NCBI GenBank assembly: GCA_902766515.1
Contig: CACXEB010000216.1
Coordinates: 1-14,531 of the forward strand
DNA: 14,531 nt
From: an uncultured Eubacteriales bacterium
GTDB taxonomy: Bacteria > Bacillota_A > Clostridia > Christensenellales > Aristaeellaceae
Reading direction: 5' to 3'
Shown here: positions 1 to 7,631 of the stretch, one piece after another
Position numbering within the stretch: position 1 is the stretch's first letter
How the letters are laid out: every line of letters starts with the position of its first letter
Notes under the pieces: generated by a model
The model's input: only the letters and a program-made list of their open reading frames with translations
The model's database searches: none
Told to the model about the DNA's origin: nothing
Position numbers and translations under genes: made by a program

Positions 1-246
1 CCCATCACGGCGGGCTCGGACAACCACCGGGCCGACCGGATGTGCCGTGACGCGCTGGCGGGGGTGCTGCTGGACCGGCCGCTGACCTCCTCAGCGGATT
101 ACGCCCGCCGGATCCTTGACCGCGAGCCCATCGGCCTGTGCCTTCCCCATCCCGTGCCGCCCTATACCCCCGCCATCGTCCCCGAGCGGGACGTCATCTG
201 GTTCGAGCGGGACGGCCGCGCCGTGGAAGGGAAAACCTGTCTGTAA
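1..246 (+). CDS. PHP-domain phosphoesterase, C-terminal fragment
   Basis: The frame is open from the first base of the window, so only the last 81 residues of the protein are visible and the true start lies to the left. The fragment begins P-I-T-A-G-S-D-N-H, which resembles the late metal-binding Gly-Ser-Asp-x-His motif of PHP-superfamily phosphoesterases (histidinol-phosphatase-like, or the PHP domains of metal-dependent hydrolases). It continues with a GVLLDRPLTSSADYARRIL segment, like the region after that motif in small PHP proteins. The substrate cannot be told from this piece. The stop codon is 27 bases before thrH and no terminator lies between, so the two are probably co-transcribed. 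The family call rests mainly on one motif and is moderate; the reading frame itself is solid because it continues directly into a well-spaced operon. Confidence 0.62.
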   Translation, partial: PITAGSDNHRADRMCRDALAGVLLDRPLTSSADYARRILDREPIGLCLPHPVPPYTPAIVPERDVIWFERDGRAVEGKTCL

Positions 247-273
247 CGCAACACTATTGATGGGAGGATTCCT

Positions 274-873
274 ATGAACATCGTCTGTCTTGATATGGAG
301 GGCGTACTCGTCCCCGAAATCTGGATCGCGTTTTCCGAGGCCAGCGGCATCCCGGAGCTCAGGCGCACGACGCGGGACGAGCCGGATTACAACAAGCTGA
401 TGAAATGGCGGCTCGGCATCCTGCGCGAGCATGGGCTGGGCCTCCGTGAGATCCAGGCGACGATCGAAAAGATCGATCCGCTGCCCGGGGCCAAGGCATT
501 CCTGGACGAATTGCGGACGCTGACGCAGGTCATCATCCTGAGCGACACCTTCACGCAGTTCGCCACGCCGCTCATGCGCAAGCTGGACTGGCCCACCATC
601 TTCTGCAACACCCTGGAGGTCGCGCCGGACGGCACGGTGACCGGGTACAGGATGCGCTGCGAGCAGTCCAAGCTGACCACCGTCCGGGCCCTGCAGTCGA
701 TCGGCTTTGAGACCATCGCGGCCGGCGACAGCTACAACGACCTGGGCATGATCCAGGCCAGCAAGGCGGGCTTCCTCTTCAAATCCACCGAGCGGATCAA
801 GCAGGACCATCCCGAGCTGCCCGCCTACGAGGAGTTCGGCGACCTCCTGGAAGCGATCAAGCGGGCGCTGTAA
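274..873 (+). CDS. thrH: ThrH: phosphoserine phosphatase / homoserine phosphotransferase (HAD family)
   Basis: This 199-residue protein has the length and signatures of ThrH. HAD motif I is D7-M-E9-G-V-L-V-P-E, where the usual second Asp is Glu, a ThrH hallmark. Motif II is S90-D-T-F, the motif III lysine is K133, and motif IV is G151-D-S-Y-N-D156. Characterised ThrH from Pseudomonas aeruginosa dephosphorylates phosphoserine and can transfer its phosphate to homoserine. Here serC and serA follow immediately, so the likely main role is the last step of serine synthesis, in the cytoplasm. A GGAGG site (263-267) sits six bases before the ATG. The gene follows the PHP gene by 27 bases and is closed by a strong terminator, so it is transcribed separately from serC-serA. 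Whether the homoserine reaction matters here is unknown. Confidence 0.92.
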   Translation: MNIVCLDMEGVLVPEIWIAFSEASGIPELRRTTRDEPDYNKLMKWRLGILREHGLGLREIQATIEKIDPLPGAKAFLDELRTLTQVIILSDTFTQFATPLMRKLDWPTIFCNTLEVAPDGTVTGYRMRCEQSKLTTVRALQSIGFETIAAGDSYNDLGMIQASKAGFLFKSTERIKQDHPELPAYEEFGDLLEAIKRAL

Positions 874-900
874 ACGAAAAAACCACTGAAAATACACGTC

Positions 901-935
901 CGGCCCGCGCTTATGCTTGCGCGGGCCGTTTTTTT
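901..935 (+). terminator. Intrinsic terminator after thrH
   Basis: A perfect 10-bp stem (CGGCCCGCGC at 901-910 with GCGCGGGCCG at 919-928) encloses an 8-base loop and is followed directly by seven T. This is a textbook rho-independent terminator and separates the thrH transcript from serC-serA. Confidence 0.95.
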
Positions 936-945
936 GCGGTACAAT
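917..945 (+). promoter_or_regulatory. Possible promoter for serC-serA
   Basis: TACAAT at 940-945 (5 of 6 matches to the -10 consensus) lies 17 bases after TTGCGC at 917-922 (3 of 6 matches to -35). The spacing is ideal but the -35 is weak and falls inside the 3' arm of the thrH terminator. A promoter is needed somewhere here because the terminator isolates serC. This is the best candidate seen. Confidence 0.4.
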
Positions 946-985
946 AATCCGGATTTCGGCACGCACCGGGTGCCGGGTCTGCACG

Positions 986-1011
986 GAGGGAAACGGACGG
1001 CCGTTTTCCTC
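986..1011 (+). promoter_or_regulatory. Hairpin in the serC leader
   Basis: Arms GAGGGAAACGG (986-996) and CCGTTTTCCTC (1001-1011) form an 11-bp stem with one G-T pair around a 4-base loop ACGG. No T tract follows, so it is not a terminator by itself. It lies between the presumed promoter and the ribosome site of serC. It does not match any riboswitch or T-box that I recognise. Confidence 0.45.
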
Positions 1012-1024
1012 ACCACACACGGAC

Positions 1025-1030
1025 AGGAGG
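1025..1030 (+). promoter_or_regulatory. Ribosome binding site that fixes the serC start
   Basis: AGGAGG is a full-strength site located 14 bases before the ATG at 1045. That spacing is longer than usual, but no other start in the frame fits the family, and the protein from 1045 begins exactly where SerC proteins begin. Confidence 0.75.
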
Positions 1031-1044
1031 TTTCGGTCTTTACA

Positions 1045-2121
1045 ATGGAAAGAGTATACAACTTCGCGCCCGGCCCGGCGATGCTGCCGGAGGAAGCGCT
1101 TCGCACTGCCGCCGCCGAGATGCTTGACTACCAGGGCACCGGCATGTCGGTCATGGAAATGAGCCACCGTTCCAAGCAGTACCAGGCGGTCTTCGATGAG
1201 TCCATCCAGCTGCTGCGCGACCTGATGGGGATCCCGGACAACTATACGGTCCTGCTGCTGCAGGGCGGCGCCACGGCCCAGTTTGCCGCCGTGCCGCTGA
1301 ACCTGCTCAAAACCACGGCGGACTACGCCGATACCGGCAACTTTGCCCACGGCGCCCTCACCCAGGCGAAGGCCTACGGCGACATCCGCTGCGCGGCGTC
1401 CTCCCGCGAAGCCAACTATACCTACATTCCCGCCATCACGCCGGACATGGTCAACCAGGACGCGGATTACTTCTATATCTGCACCAACAACACCATTTTC
1501 GGCACCCGCTATCCGGCCGTACCGGAGACCGGCAAGGTGCCGCTGGTGGCGGACATGTCCAGCAACATCCTGTCCGAGCCGTATGACGTGAGCCGCTTCG
1601 GCGTCATTTTCGCCGGCGCGCAGAAGAATATCGGTCCCGCGGGCCTGACCGTCGTGATCGTCCGCAATGACCTGCTCGGCTCCCCCTCCCCCCTGTGCCC
1701 CAAGGTGATCAACTGGTCGCTCCAGGCGGAGAAGGGCTCCATGCTCAATACCCCGCCGACCTATTCCGTCTACATGATGGGCCTGTGCCTCAAGTGGCTG
1801 AAGGCGCAGGGCGGCGTGGCCGCCATTGAGCAGGTCAACATCGAAAAGGCGAAGCTGCTGTATGAAACGCTCGACCAGAGCGGCTTCTACCGTCCCACCG
1901 CCGACAAGGGCAGCCGGTCCAGGATGAACGTGACCTTCACCACGCCCACGCCGGAGCTGGACCAGCAGTTTGTCAGCGAAGCGGCCAAAAAGGGCCTGGT
2001 CAGCCTGAAGGGACACCGGCTGGTGGGCGGCCTGCGCGCCAGCATCTACAACGCCATGCCCATCGAGGGCGTCAAGGCCCTCTGCGAGTTCATGAAGGCA
2101 TTTGAAAAGGAGAACGCCTGA
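1045..2121 (+). CDS. serC: SerC: phosphoserine aminotransferase
   Basis: This PLP enzyme converts 3-phosphohydroxypyruvate and glutamate to phosphoserine and 2-oxoglutarate, the second step of serine synthesis. From the ATG at 1045 the protein is 358 residues, the normal SerC length. It opens with the family signature YNFAPGPAMLP. The segment GAQKNIGPAG contains the PLP-binding lysine, K194, and the upstream VADMSSN segment supplies the conserved Asp near the cofactor. An in-frame ATG at 913 would add 44 residues, but it lies inside the terminator loop and has no homologous sequence, so it is rejected. The stop overlaps the serA start by one base (TGATG), so the two are translationally coupled. 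Confidence in identity is very high. Confidence 0.97.
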   Translation: MERVYNFAPGPAMLPEEALRTAAAEMLDYQGTGMSVMEMSHRSKQYQAVFDESIQLLRDLMGIPDNYTVLLLQGGATAQFAAVPLNLLKTTADYADTGNFAHGALTQAKAYGDIRCAASSREANYTYIPAITPDMVNQDADYFYICTNNTIFGTRYPAVPETGKVPLVADMSSNILSEPYDVSRFGVIFAGAQKNIGPAGLTVVIVRNDLLGSPSPLCPKVINWSLQAEKGSMLNTPPTYSVYMMGLCLKWLKAQGGVAAIEQVNIEKAKLLYETLDQSGFYRPTADKGSRSRMNVTFTTPTPELDQQFVSEAAKKGLVSLKGHRLVGGLRASIYNAMPIEGVKALCEFMKAFEKENA

Positions 2122-3287
2122 TGTATAAGATCAAGACCCTGAACCCGATTTCCCCCGTGTACCGCGACATCCTGGGCGCGGACCGGTACCTGGTCAGCCC
2201 GGAAGCCGATCCGGCGGACGCGATCATCGTGCGCAGCGCGGACATGCTCAACCTGCCCATCGAGGAAAACTGGCTCTGCGTCGGCCGCGCAGGCGTCGGC
2301 GTCAACAATATTCCCCTGGAAAAGATGGCGGAAAACGGCGTGGTCGTGTTCAACGCCCCCGGTGCAAACGCCAACGCCGTCAAGGAACTGGTGGTCGCCG
2401 GCCTGCTGCTGGCCTCCCGCCGGATCGCCGAAGGCATCCGCTGGACCCTGGACAACGCCGACGATCCGGAACTTGGCAAGCTGGTGGAAAAGGGCAAAAA
2501 ACAGTTTGTCGGCCCGGAGCTGCAGGGCAAGACGCTGGGCGTCATCGGCCTGGGCGCCATCGGCGTAAAGGTCGCCAACATCGGCGCTTCCCTCGGCATG
2601 AAGGTGCTGGGCTATGACCCCTACATCTCCGTCGATCACGCCTGGAGCCTCTCCCGCTCCGTCAAGCACTCCACCGACGTCAGCGAAGTGCTGCGCGAGT
2701 CCGATTACGTCACTCTGCACATCCCGCTGACCGACGGCACCCGCCGCATGATGGATGCCGCGGCCATCGAGCAAATGAAGCGCGGCGCCGCGCTGCTGAA
2801 CTTCGCCCGCGACGCCCTGGTGGACGAGCAGGCCGTGGCCGACGCCCTCAACGAGGGCAAGCTCCGCGCCTACGTGTCCGACTTCCCGACGCCGGCGCTG
2901 ATCAAGGTCAAGAATACCGTCTTCCTGCCGCACCTGGGCGCTTCCACCCCGGAGAGCGAGGACAACTGCGTGCGCCTGGTCGCCGCGCAGATCGAGGATT
3001 ACCTGACCCGCGGCGAGATCCGCAACAGCGTCAACTACCCCAACTGCGCGCTGGGCCGGGTCACCATGCCGCGCCTCACCGTGCTGCACAAGAACATCCC
3101 CAACGTCATCGGCGCCATCACCGGCACCCTGGCGGAAGCGGGCCTGAACATCGAAAACATGGTCAACCAGTCCCGCGGCGCGTATGCCTATACGGTGCTG
3201 GACCTGAGCGACCATCCCAGCGGCGCCGCCCTGTCCGCCATCGACCGGCTGGACTCGGTCTACCGCATCCGCCTGCTCACCCCCTGA
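2121..3287 (+). CDS. serA: SerA: D-3-phosphoglycerate dehydrogenase, short ACT type
   Basis: This enzyme oxidises 3-phosphoglycerate to 3-phosphohydroxypyruvate with NAD, the committed step of serine synthesis. The protein is 388 residues. An N-terminal substrate domain encloses a Rossmann fold whose GLGAIG nucleotide loop is at 143-148. The substrate arginine is R230 in NFARDALVDE, and the catalytic histidine is H271 in LPHLGAST. The C-terminus from about residue 319 is one ACT domain, as in short SerA of Clostridia and Bacteroides; this usually senses serine, so feedback inhibition is likely. The segment where other SerA proteins have VFxxEP with the catalytic Glu reads DFPTPAL here and shows no Glu. 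The start is preceded by AAGGAG (2107-2112) with 8-base spacing, and it overlaps the serC stop by one base. Confidence 0.96.
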   Translation: MYKIKTLNPISPVYRDILGADRYLVSPEADPADAIIVRSADMLNLPIEENWLCVGRAGVGVNNIPLEKMAENGVVVFNAPGANANAVKELVVAGLLLASRRIAEGIRWTLDNADDPELGKLVEKGKKQFVGPELQGKTLGVIGLGAIGVKVANIGASLGMKVLGYDPYISVDHAWSLSRSVKHSTDVSEVLRESDYVTLHIPLTDGTRRMMDAAAIEQMKRGAALLNFARDALVDEQAVADALNEGKLRAYVSDFPTPALIKVKNTVFLPHLGASTPESEDNCVRLVAAQIEDYLTRGEIRNSVNYPNCALGRVTMPRLTVLHKNIPNVIGAITGTLAEAGLNIENMVNQSRGAYAYTVLDLSDHPSGAALSAIDRLDSVYRIRLLTP

Positions 3288-3307
3288 CAAATCCTGACGC
3301 TTTTCTT

Positions 3308-3348
3308 TCTGCCGATAGCCTCGCCGGCTGTCGGCAGATTCTTTTCTT
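3308..3348 (+). terminator. Intrinsic terminator after serA
   Basis: TCTGCCGATAGCC (3308-3320) pairs with GGCTGTCGGCAGA (3326-3338) as a 13-bp stem with one T-G pair and a 5-base loop. A T-rich run TTCTTTTCTT follows. It ends the serC-serA transcript. Confidence 0.9.
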
Positions 3349-3375
3349 GACGCTTCCACTAAAACGTTTTATACT
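3347..3375 (+). promoter_or_regulatory. Sigma-A promoter for the dtd operon
   Basis: TTGACG (3347-3352) and TATACT (3370-3375) each match the consensus at 5 of 6 positions, with exactly 17 bases between. Transcription should start near 3382, giving a leader of about 84 bases before dtd. The -35 box overlaps the last bases of the serA terminator tail. It is the best promoter in the window and probably drives the run from dtd to the alpha-galactosidase. Confidence 0.82.
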
Positions 3376-3434
3376 GTCTAGCAGGCGGTTCTCTGATCCG
3401 TCTTTTACCATGGCTGTCAGCCGGGAATACCACA

Positions 3435-3450
3435 TCCGGAAGGATCCGGA
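3435..3450 (+). repeat. Short hairpin just before the dtd ribosome site
   Basis: TCCGGA occurs at 3435-3440 and again at 3445-3450. Because the hexamer is self-complementary, the two copies can pair around the loop AGGA. The hairpin ends four bases before the GGGAGG ribosome site (3455-3460) and could influence dtd translation. It is short, and may be chance. Confidence 0.3.
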
Positions 3451-3465
3451 ACCAGGGAGGAAACG

Positions 3466-3915
3466 ATGCGCGCAGTAGTTCAGCGGGTGGCCGAAGCGGC
3501 CGTCACCTCGGAAGGCACGGAGACCGGCCGGATCGGCGCGGGGCTGTGCGTCCTGCTCGGCGTCGAAAGCGGCGACACGGACGCGGACGCCCGGTACATG
3601 GCCGGCAAGATCGCCAAGCTGCGGATCTTTGAGGACGAACAGGAAAAAATGAACCGGTCCGTCATGGATATCGGGGGCGCCGTGCTGGCGGTCAGCCAGT
3701 TTACCCTTTTAGGGGACGCCCGGGGACAGAACCGTCCCGGGTTTACCGCAGCGGAACGGCCCGAGGAGGCCAACCGCCTCTACCTGCTGACCTGCGAATG
3801 CCTGTCCGGCATGGGCGTGCCCGTACAGACCGGCGTTTTCCGCACGCATATGCAGGTATCGCTGGTCAATGACGGCCCCGTGACCATTCTGCTGGACAGC
3901 CGCAAACAGTTCTAG
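3466..3915 (+). CDS. dtd: Dtd: D-aminoacyl-tRNA deacylase
   Basis: Dtd hydrolyses D-amino acids (and glycine mischarged on tRNA-Ala) from tRNA, a cytoplasmic proofreading step. The 149-residue length is standard. The family start [17 protein letters not shown] is present. The two active-site signatures are S77-Q-F-T-L and the C-terminal N-D-G137-P138-V-T, whose Gly-Pro pair excludes L-amino acids. Two stretches differ from the textbook Dtd: SQFTL is followed by [11 protein letters not shown], and the usual FGAxM before the GP motif is FRTHM. Both look like family variation. GGGAGG (3455-3460) precedes the ATG by five bases. It is the first gene of the promoter at 3347 and lies 7 bases before the first ABC gene. 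Dtd in Firmicutes often sits beside relA, so this neighbourhood is unusual. Confidence 0.95.
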   Translation: MRAVVQRVAEAAVTSEGTETGRIGAGLCVLLGVESGDTDADARYMAGKIAKLRIFEDEQEKMNRSVMDIGGAVLAVSQFTLLGDARGQNRPGFTAAERPEEANRLYLLTCECLSGMGVPVQTGVFRTHMQVSLVNDGPVTILLDSRKQF

Positions 3916-3922
3916 GGATTCT

Positions 3923-5725
3923 ATGAAAAAAGAAGTCAGACTGATTCTTTCTTATATAAAACGCTACTGGTGGCAGTACCTGGTGGGCATCCTGGCCCTG
4001 TTTATCGTGGACCGGGTCAACGCGCTGGTCCCGCAGCTCACCGGTGAGCTGATCGACGGGCTCAGCGCCGCGGAAACCACCGCCTCCTTCGGCGCGGAGA
4101 ACTTCCTGAACATCGCCCTTCATCTGCTGGGCATGGGCGCGATCATCGCGGTCGGCCGGTTCGGCTGGCGTTTTTTCCTGTTCGGCTCCGCGCGCTGCAT
4201 TGAGCGCGACCTGCGCCACGATATGTTCGCCCACCTGGAAACCCTGTCCATGCATTATTACAACGAGCATAAGACAGGCGACCTGATGGCCCACTTCACC
4301 AACGACCTGATGGCTGTCCGCCGCCTGCTGGGCATGACCGTCATCACCATCTTCGACGCGTCCGTCATGCTGGTCCTCGTGCTGTACAGCATGATCACCT
4401 ATATCGACGCCCGGCTGACGCTGACCGCCGTCGCCCCGATGATCGTCATCGTGGTCGGCAACGTCTTCTTCGGCAAGTACATGCACCGCCGCTTCCTGGA
4501 AAGACAGGCGGCTTTTTCCGATCTGTCCGACCAGGTCCAGGAATCCATCAGCGGCATCCGCGTGATCAAGGCATTCGTGCAGGAGATGGCCCAGCTGAAG
4601 GCCTTTGCGAAGGTCAACGCGCGCACCCGGGAAAAGAACCTGGGCGTCGTCCGCCTGGTGGCCATCGCCATCCCCATCCTGGAGCTGGTGATCGGCCTGA
4701 GCATGCTGGCCACCCTGCTGTACGGCGGCTGGCTGGCCATCGCCGGGGATATCTCCGCCGGCCAGTTTGTTGCCTTCAACAGCTATGTCGGCATGCTGGT
4801 CTGGCCGATGATCGCCGTCGGCGAAGCGGTCTCCGCGGTCTCCCAGGGCATGGCCTCCATGAAGCGCATCCGCATCATCCTGGACGAGCAGCCGGAGATC
4901 CGCGACGGGGGCGACACCTCCATCCGGCAGCTGGAGGGCGGCTTCACCCTCTCCCATCTCGCCTTCGCCTATCCCGGCCACGAAGCGCGGCCGGCGCTGC
5001 AGGACATCACGGTCAGCGTCGCCCCGGGTGAAACCCTGGCCATCATCGGGCGCACTGGCAGCGGCAAGACCACGCTGGCCAACCTGCTGGTCCGGCTGTG
5101 GGAAACCCGGGATCCCGGCATGCTGCTGGTGGACGGCCGGCCGATCCGGGATGTCCCCTTCGACGTCCTGCGCCGGGACATCGCCTATGTGCCGCAGGAC
5201 AGCTTCCTGTTCAGCGATACGGTGGAAAACAACATTGCCTTCGCCGCGGAAAGCCATACCCGGGACGACGTGATCCGGGTTGCCAAGGCGGCGCAGGTGC
5301 ATGACAATATCATGGAGTTTCCCGACGGTTACGATACCGTCGTCGGCGAGCGCGGCGTGACCGTCTCCGGCGGCCAGAAGCAGCGGATCGCCATCGCCCG
5401 TGCGCTGCTGAAGGACGCCCCGGTGCTGCTGTTGGACGACGCCCTGTCCGCCGTGGACACGGACACCGAGGAGCAGATCCTGGGCAACCTGCGGGCCATG
5501 CGCGCCCACCGGACGACCATTATCATTGCCCACCGCATCTCCACCATCCAGCACGCCGACCATGTGCTGGTGCTGGACGACGGCCGCATGGCCGAGTACG
5601 GCACGCATGCCGAGCTGCTGGCCCTGGGCGGGCTGTACCGCTCCATCTACGACAAGCAGCAGCTGGAGAAGCAGTTCCATGAGGAACATCCCGCGGAGGA
5701 TGCTGCGAAAGGGGGCGAGGCCTGA
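3923..5725 (+). CDS. ABC exporter half-transporter A (degenerate-site subunit)
   Basis: This 600-residue protein fuses an N-terminal membrane domain of six helices (about 17-35, 61-88, 138-160, 163-183, 245-272, 278-305) to a C-terminal ATPase. Visible ATPase motifs are Walker A G376-RTGSGKT with K382, Q-loop Q425 in VPQDSF, signature S482-GGQ, Walker B LLLD505-D506 and H-loop H537. The residue after the Walker B Asp is normally the catalytic Glu; here it is D506. The same substitution marks one subunit of heterodimeric exporters such as BmrC, LmrC and TM287. With the next gene it should form a multidrug, lipid or peptide exporter in the plasma membrane; the substrate cannot be predicted. Its AGGGA ribosome site overlaps the dtd stop, suggesting coupled translation. 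Its own stop overlaps the next start by one base. Confidence 0.93.
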   Translation: MKKEVRLILSYIKRYWWQYLVGILALFIVDRVNALVPQLTGELIDGLSAAETTASFGAENFLNIALHLLGMGAIIAVGRFGWRFFLFGSARCIERDLRHDMFAHLETLSMHYYNEHKTGDLMAHFTNDLMAVRRLLGMTVITIFDASVMLVLVLYSMITYIDARLTLTAVAPMIVIVVGNVFFGKYMHRRFLERQAAFSDLSDQVQESISGIRVIKAFVQEMAQLKAFAKVNARTREKNLGVVRLVAIAIPILELVIGLSMLATLLYGGWLAIAGDISAGQFVAFNSYVGMLVWPMIAVGEAVSAVSQGMASMKRIRIILDEQPEIRDGGDTSIRQLEGGFTLSHLAFAYPGHEARPALQDITVSVAPGETLAIIGRTGSGKTTLANLLVRLWETRDPGMLLVDGRPIRDVPFDVLRRDIAYVPQDSFLFSDTVENNIAFAAESHTRDDVIRVAKAAQVHDNIMEFPDGYDTVVGERGVTVSGGQKQRIAIARALLKDAPVLLLDDALSAVDTDTEEQILGNLRAMRAHRTTIIIAHRISTIQHADHVLVLDDGRMAEYGTHAELLALGGLYRSIYDKQQLEKQFHEEHPAEDAAKGGEA

Positions 5726-7608
5726 TGAAGTCCAAAGACACCGGCCTGCGCGCCCGCATCCGGGCGCTGGTGCGCGTCCAGCCCACCGACGGAGATGAAA
5801 AAGCGGACATCCAGTACGAGGGCAGCGCCATCCGGCGGATTCTCAAGTACATGAAGCCTCATCTCAGGACCTTCTGTTTCTGCCTGATGCTGGTGCTGAT
5901 CGCCACCGCGCTGGAAATCTGGCGGCCGATCATCATCGGCGACGCCATCGACGAATTCATTACCGGCCAGACCAGCCCGGTGCTGCTGGCGGAGGGCCGG
6001 ACGGAATGGACCGGGGGCGAAATGGCTGCGGATCGGTTCCGGGGCGTCCTGCTGGCGGGCGCCAAATACCTGCTCGCGCTGATCGGCCTGTTTCTGTGCA
6101 ACCGTTTCCAGTACCTGATGATGCAGCGCATGGGCCAGGACATCATCTACGATATGCGCAACGAGATCTTCACGCACATCGAATCCCTGACCATGCGGTT
6201 CTTCGACCTGACTCCGGTCGGCAAGCTGGTGACCCGCGTCACCAATGACGTGGAAGCCATCAACGAGGTCTTCACGGATATCCTGATCAGGCTGTTCCGT
6301 AACGCGGTCAAGGTGATCGGCCTGATGATCATCATGCTGTCGCTGAATCCGCGCATGGCCCTGTACAGCTTTATCCTGCTGCCCATCGTAATCGTCCTGA
6401 CAGTCGTATTCCGGCTCATCTCCCGGAAGACCTACCGGATGGTCCGCACCCGGCTGACTGCGATCAACACCTACCTGAGCGAACACCTGTCCGGCATGAA
6501 GATCATTCAGGTATTCCGCTGTGAGAAGCAGAAGCTGCGCGAGTTCTCCGACAAGAACAGCGACCTGTACCGCGCCGGATACAGGGAGATGATGGTCTTC
6601 GCCCTCTTCCGCCCCGGCTTGTACCTGCTGAGCGTCACCGCCCTCGCCATCATCATGCTGGTCGGCGGACAGAGCGCCCTCGCGGGCGTGATCACCATCG
6701 GCACGCTGTACAAGTTTCTCCAGTACATCGGCTCCTTCTTCGAGCCGATCCAGGAGCTGGCGGAGCAGTTTTCCACCCTGCAGAGCGCCATCGCGTCCTC
6801 GGAAAAGATCTTCACCCTCCTGGATACCAAGCCACTGATCGCGCCGCAGGACCATCCGACCCTGCTGCCCGAAATCAAGGGACGGATCGAGTTTGACCAT
6901 GTCTGGTTCAGCTATACGGGCGATGAAAAGGACTGGGTGCTCCGGGACGTGTCCTTCGTGATCGAACCGGGCCAAAGCGTGGCCTTTGTCGGCGCGACCG
7001 GCGCGGGCAAGAGCTCCATCCTGAACCTGATCGGCCGGTACTACGATATCCAGAAGGGCAGCATCCGGGTGGACGGCGTGGATATCCGTGAGCTCAGCCG
7101 AGAGCAGCTGCGCTCGGCCATCGGCCAGGTCCAGCAGGACGTCTTCCTGTTTACCGGTGATATCCGCGGCAACATCCGCCTGCTCAACGAATCGATCACC
7201 GATGAACAGATCGAGCAGGCCGCGCGGGAGGTCAACGCGGCGCGCTTCATCGAGCGGCTGCCGGACGGCTATTCCGAGCGCGTGACGGAGCGCGGTTCCA
7301 CCTATTCCGCGGGCCAGCGCCAGCTGCTGTCCTTCGCGCGGACGCTCGCCTTCCGGCCCACGATCCTGATTCTGGACGAAGCGACCTCCAACATCGACAC
7401 GGAGACCGAGCAGTGGATCAAGGAAGCGGTGCACCATCTGATGCAGGGCCGCACCGCCATCATGGTCGCCCATCGCCTGTCCACGATCCAGGACTGCGAC
7501 CGCATCATGGTCATGCACCACGGCCGCATCCGCGAAAGCGGCACCCACCAGGAGCTCCTCCAGCAGAACGGCATCTACAAGCGCCTGTACGAGCTGCAGC
7601 TGGAATAA
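5725..7608 (+). CDS. ABC exporter half-transporter B (catalytic subunit)
   Basis: A 627-residue membrane-plus-ATPase half-transporter, partner of the preceding gene. The first membrane helix (about 47-70) is followed by a polar loop of some 35 residues that the partner lacks; this longer outer loop is seen in BmrD-like subunits. ATPase motifs are Walker A G423-ATGAGKS with K429, Q-loop Q471 in VQQDVF, signature S528-AGQ, Walker B ILILD551-E552 and H-loop H583. It keeps the catalytic Glu but its signature is SAGQ, not SGGQ. In the dimer its signature faces the partner's Walker motifs, so both defects fall in the same ATP site, as in heterodimeric exporters of the BmrCD, LmrCD and TM287/288 type. 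The ATG overlaps the upstream stop (TGATG). A 36-base gap separates it from the flippase gene. Confidence 0.93.
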   Translation: MKSKDTGLRARIRALVRVQPTDGDEKADIQYEGSAIRRILKYMKPHLRTFCFCLMLVLIATALEIWRPIIIGDAIDEFITGQTSPVLLAEGRTEWTGGEMAADRFRGVLLAGAKYLLALIGLFLCNRFQYLMMQRMGQDIIYDMRNEIFTHIESLTMRFFDLTPVGKLVTRVTNDVEAINEVFTDILIRLFRNAVKVIGLMIIMLSLNPRMALYSFILLPIVIVLTVVFRLISRKTYRMVRTRLTAINTYLSEHLSGMKIIQVFRCEKQKLREFSDKNSDLYRAGYREMMVFALFRPGLYLLSVTALAIIMLVGGQSALAGVITIGTLYKFLQYIGSFFEPIQELAEQFSTLQSAIASSEKIFTLLDTKPLIAPQDHPTLLPEIKGRIEFDHVWFSYTGDEKDWVLRDVSFVIEPGQSVAFVGATGAGKSSILNLIGRYYDIQKGSIRVDGVDIRELSREQLRSAIGQVQQDVFLFTGDIRGNIRLLNESITDEQIEQAAREVNAARFIERLPDGYSERVTERGSTYSAGQRQLLSFARTLAFRPTILILDEATSNIDTETEQWIKEAVHHLMQGRTAIMVAHRLSTIQDCDRIMVMHHGRIRESGTHQELLQQNGIYKRLYELQLE

Positions 7609-7626
7609 CGGTTCAACAAATTTTAC

Positions 7627-7631
7627 GGAGG
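7627..7631 (+). promoter_or_regulatory. Widely spaced ribosome binding site of the flippase gene
   Basis: GGAGG lies 13 bases before the ATG at 7645. As at serC, the spacer starts with TTTC and is pyrimidine-rich. No closer purine-rich site is visible. Confidence 0.6.

Noticed and set aside
913..1044. N-terminal extension of serC to the ATG at 913
   Set aside because: The ATG is inside the loop of the thrH terminator, upstream of the candidate promoter -10, and the extra 44 residues do not look like SerC. The family start is at 1045.
91..2016. A 641-codon antisense open frame across thrH and serC, and similar long antisense frames over serA, the ABC genes, the flippase and the alpha-galactosidase
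   Set aside because: They lie opposite well-identified genes, give low-complexity Gly/Ala/Asp/His-rich translations with no family signature, and arise from the strong GC bias at third codon positions.
3435..3450. Repeated ATCCGGA as the start of a CRISPR-like or operator array
   Set aside because: Only two copies occur, 10 bases apart. This is explained as a small hairpin or chance.
3410..3478. A 22-codon upstream open frame in the dtd leader overlapping the dtd start, possibly a leader peptide like that of bmrCD
   Set aside because: No purine-rich ribosome site precedes it, and there is no terminator/antiterminator pair in the leader. Kept only as a note.
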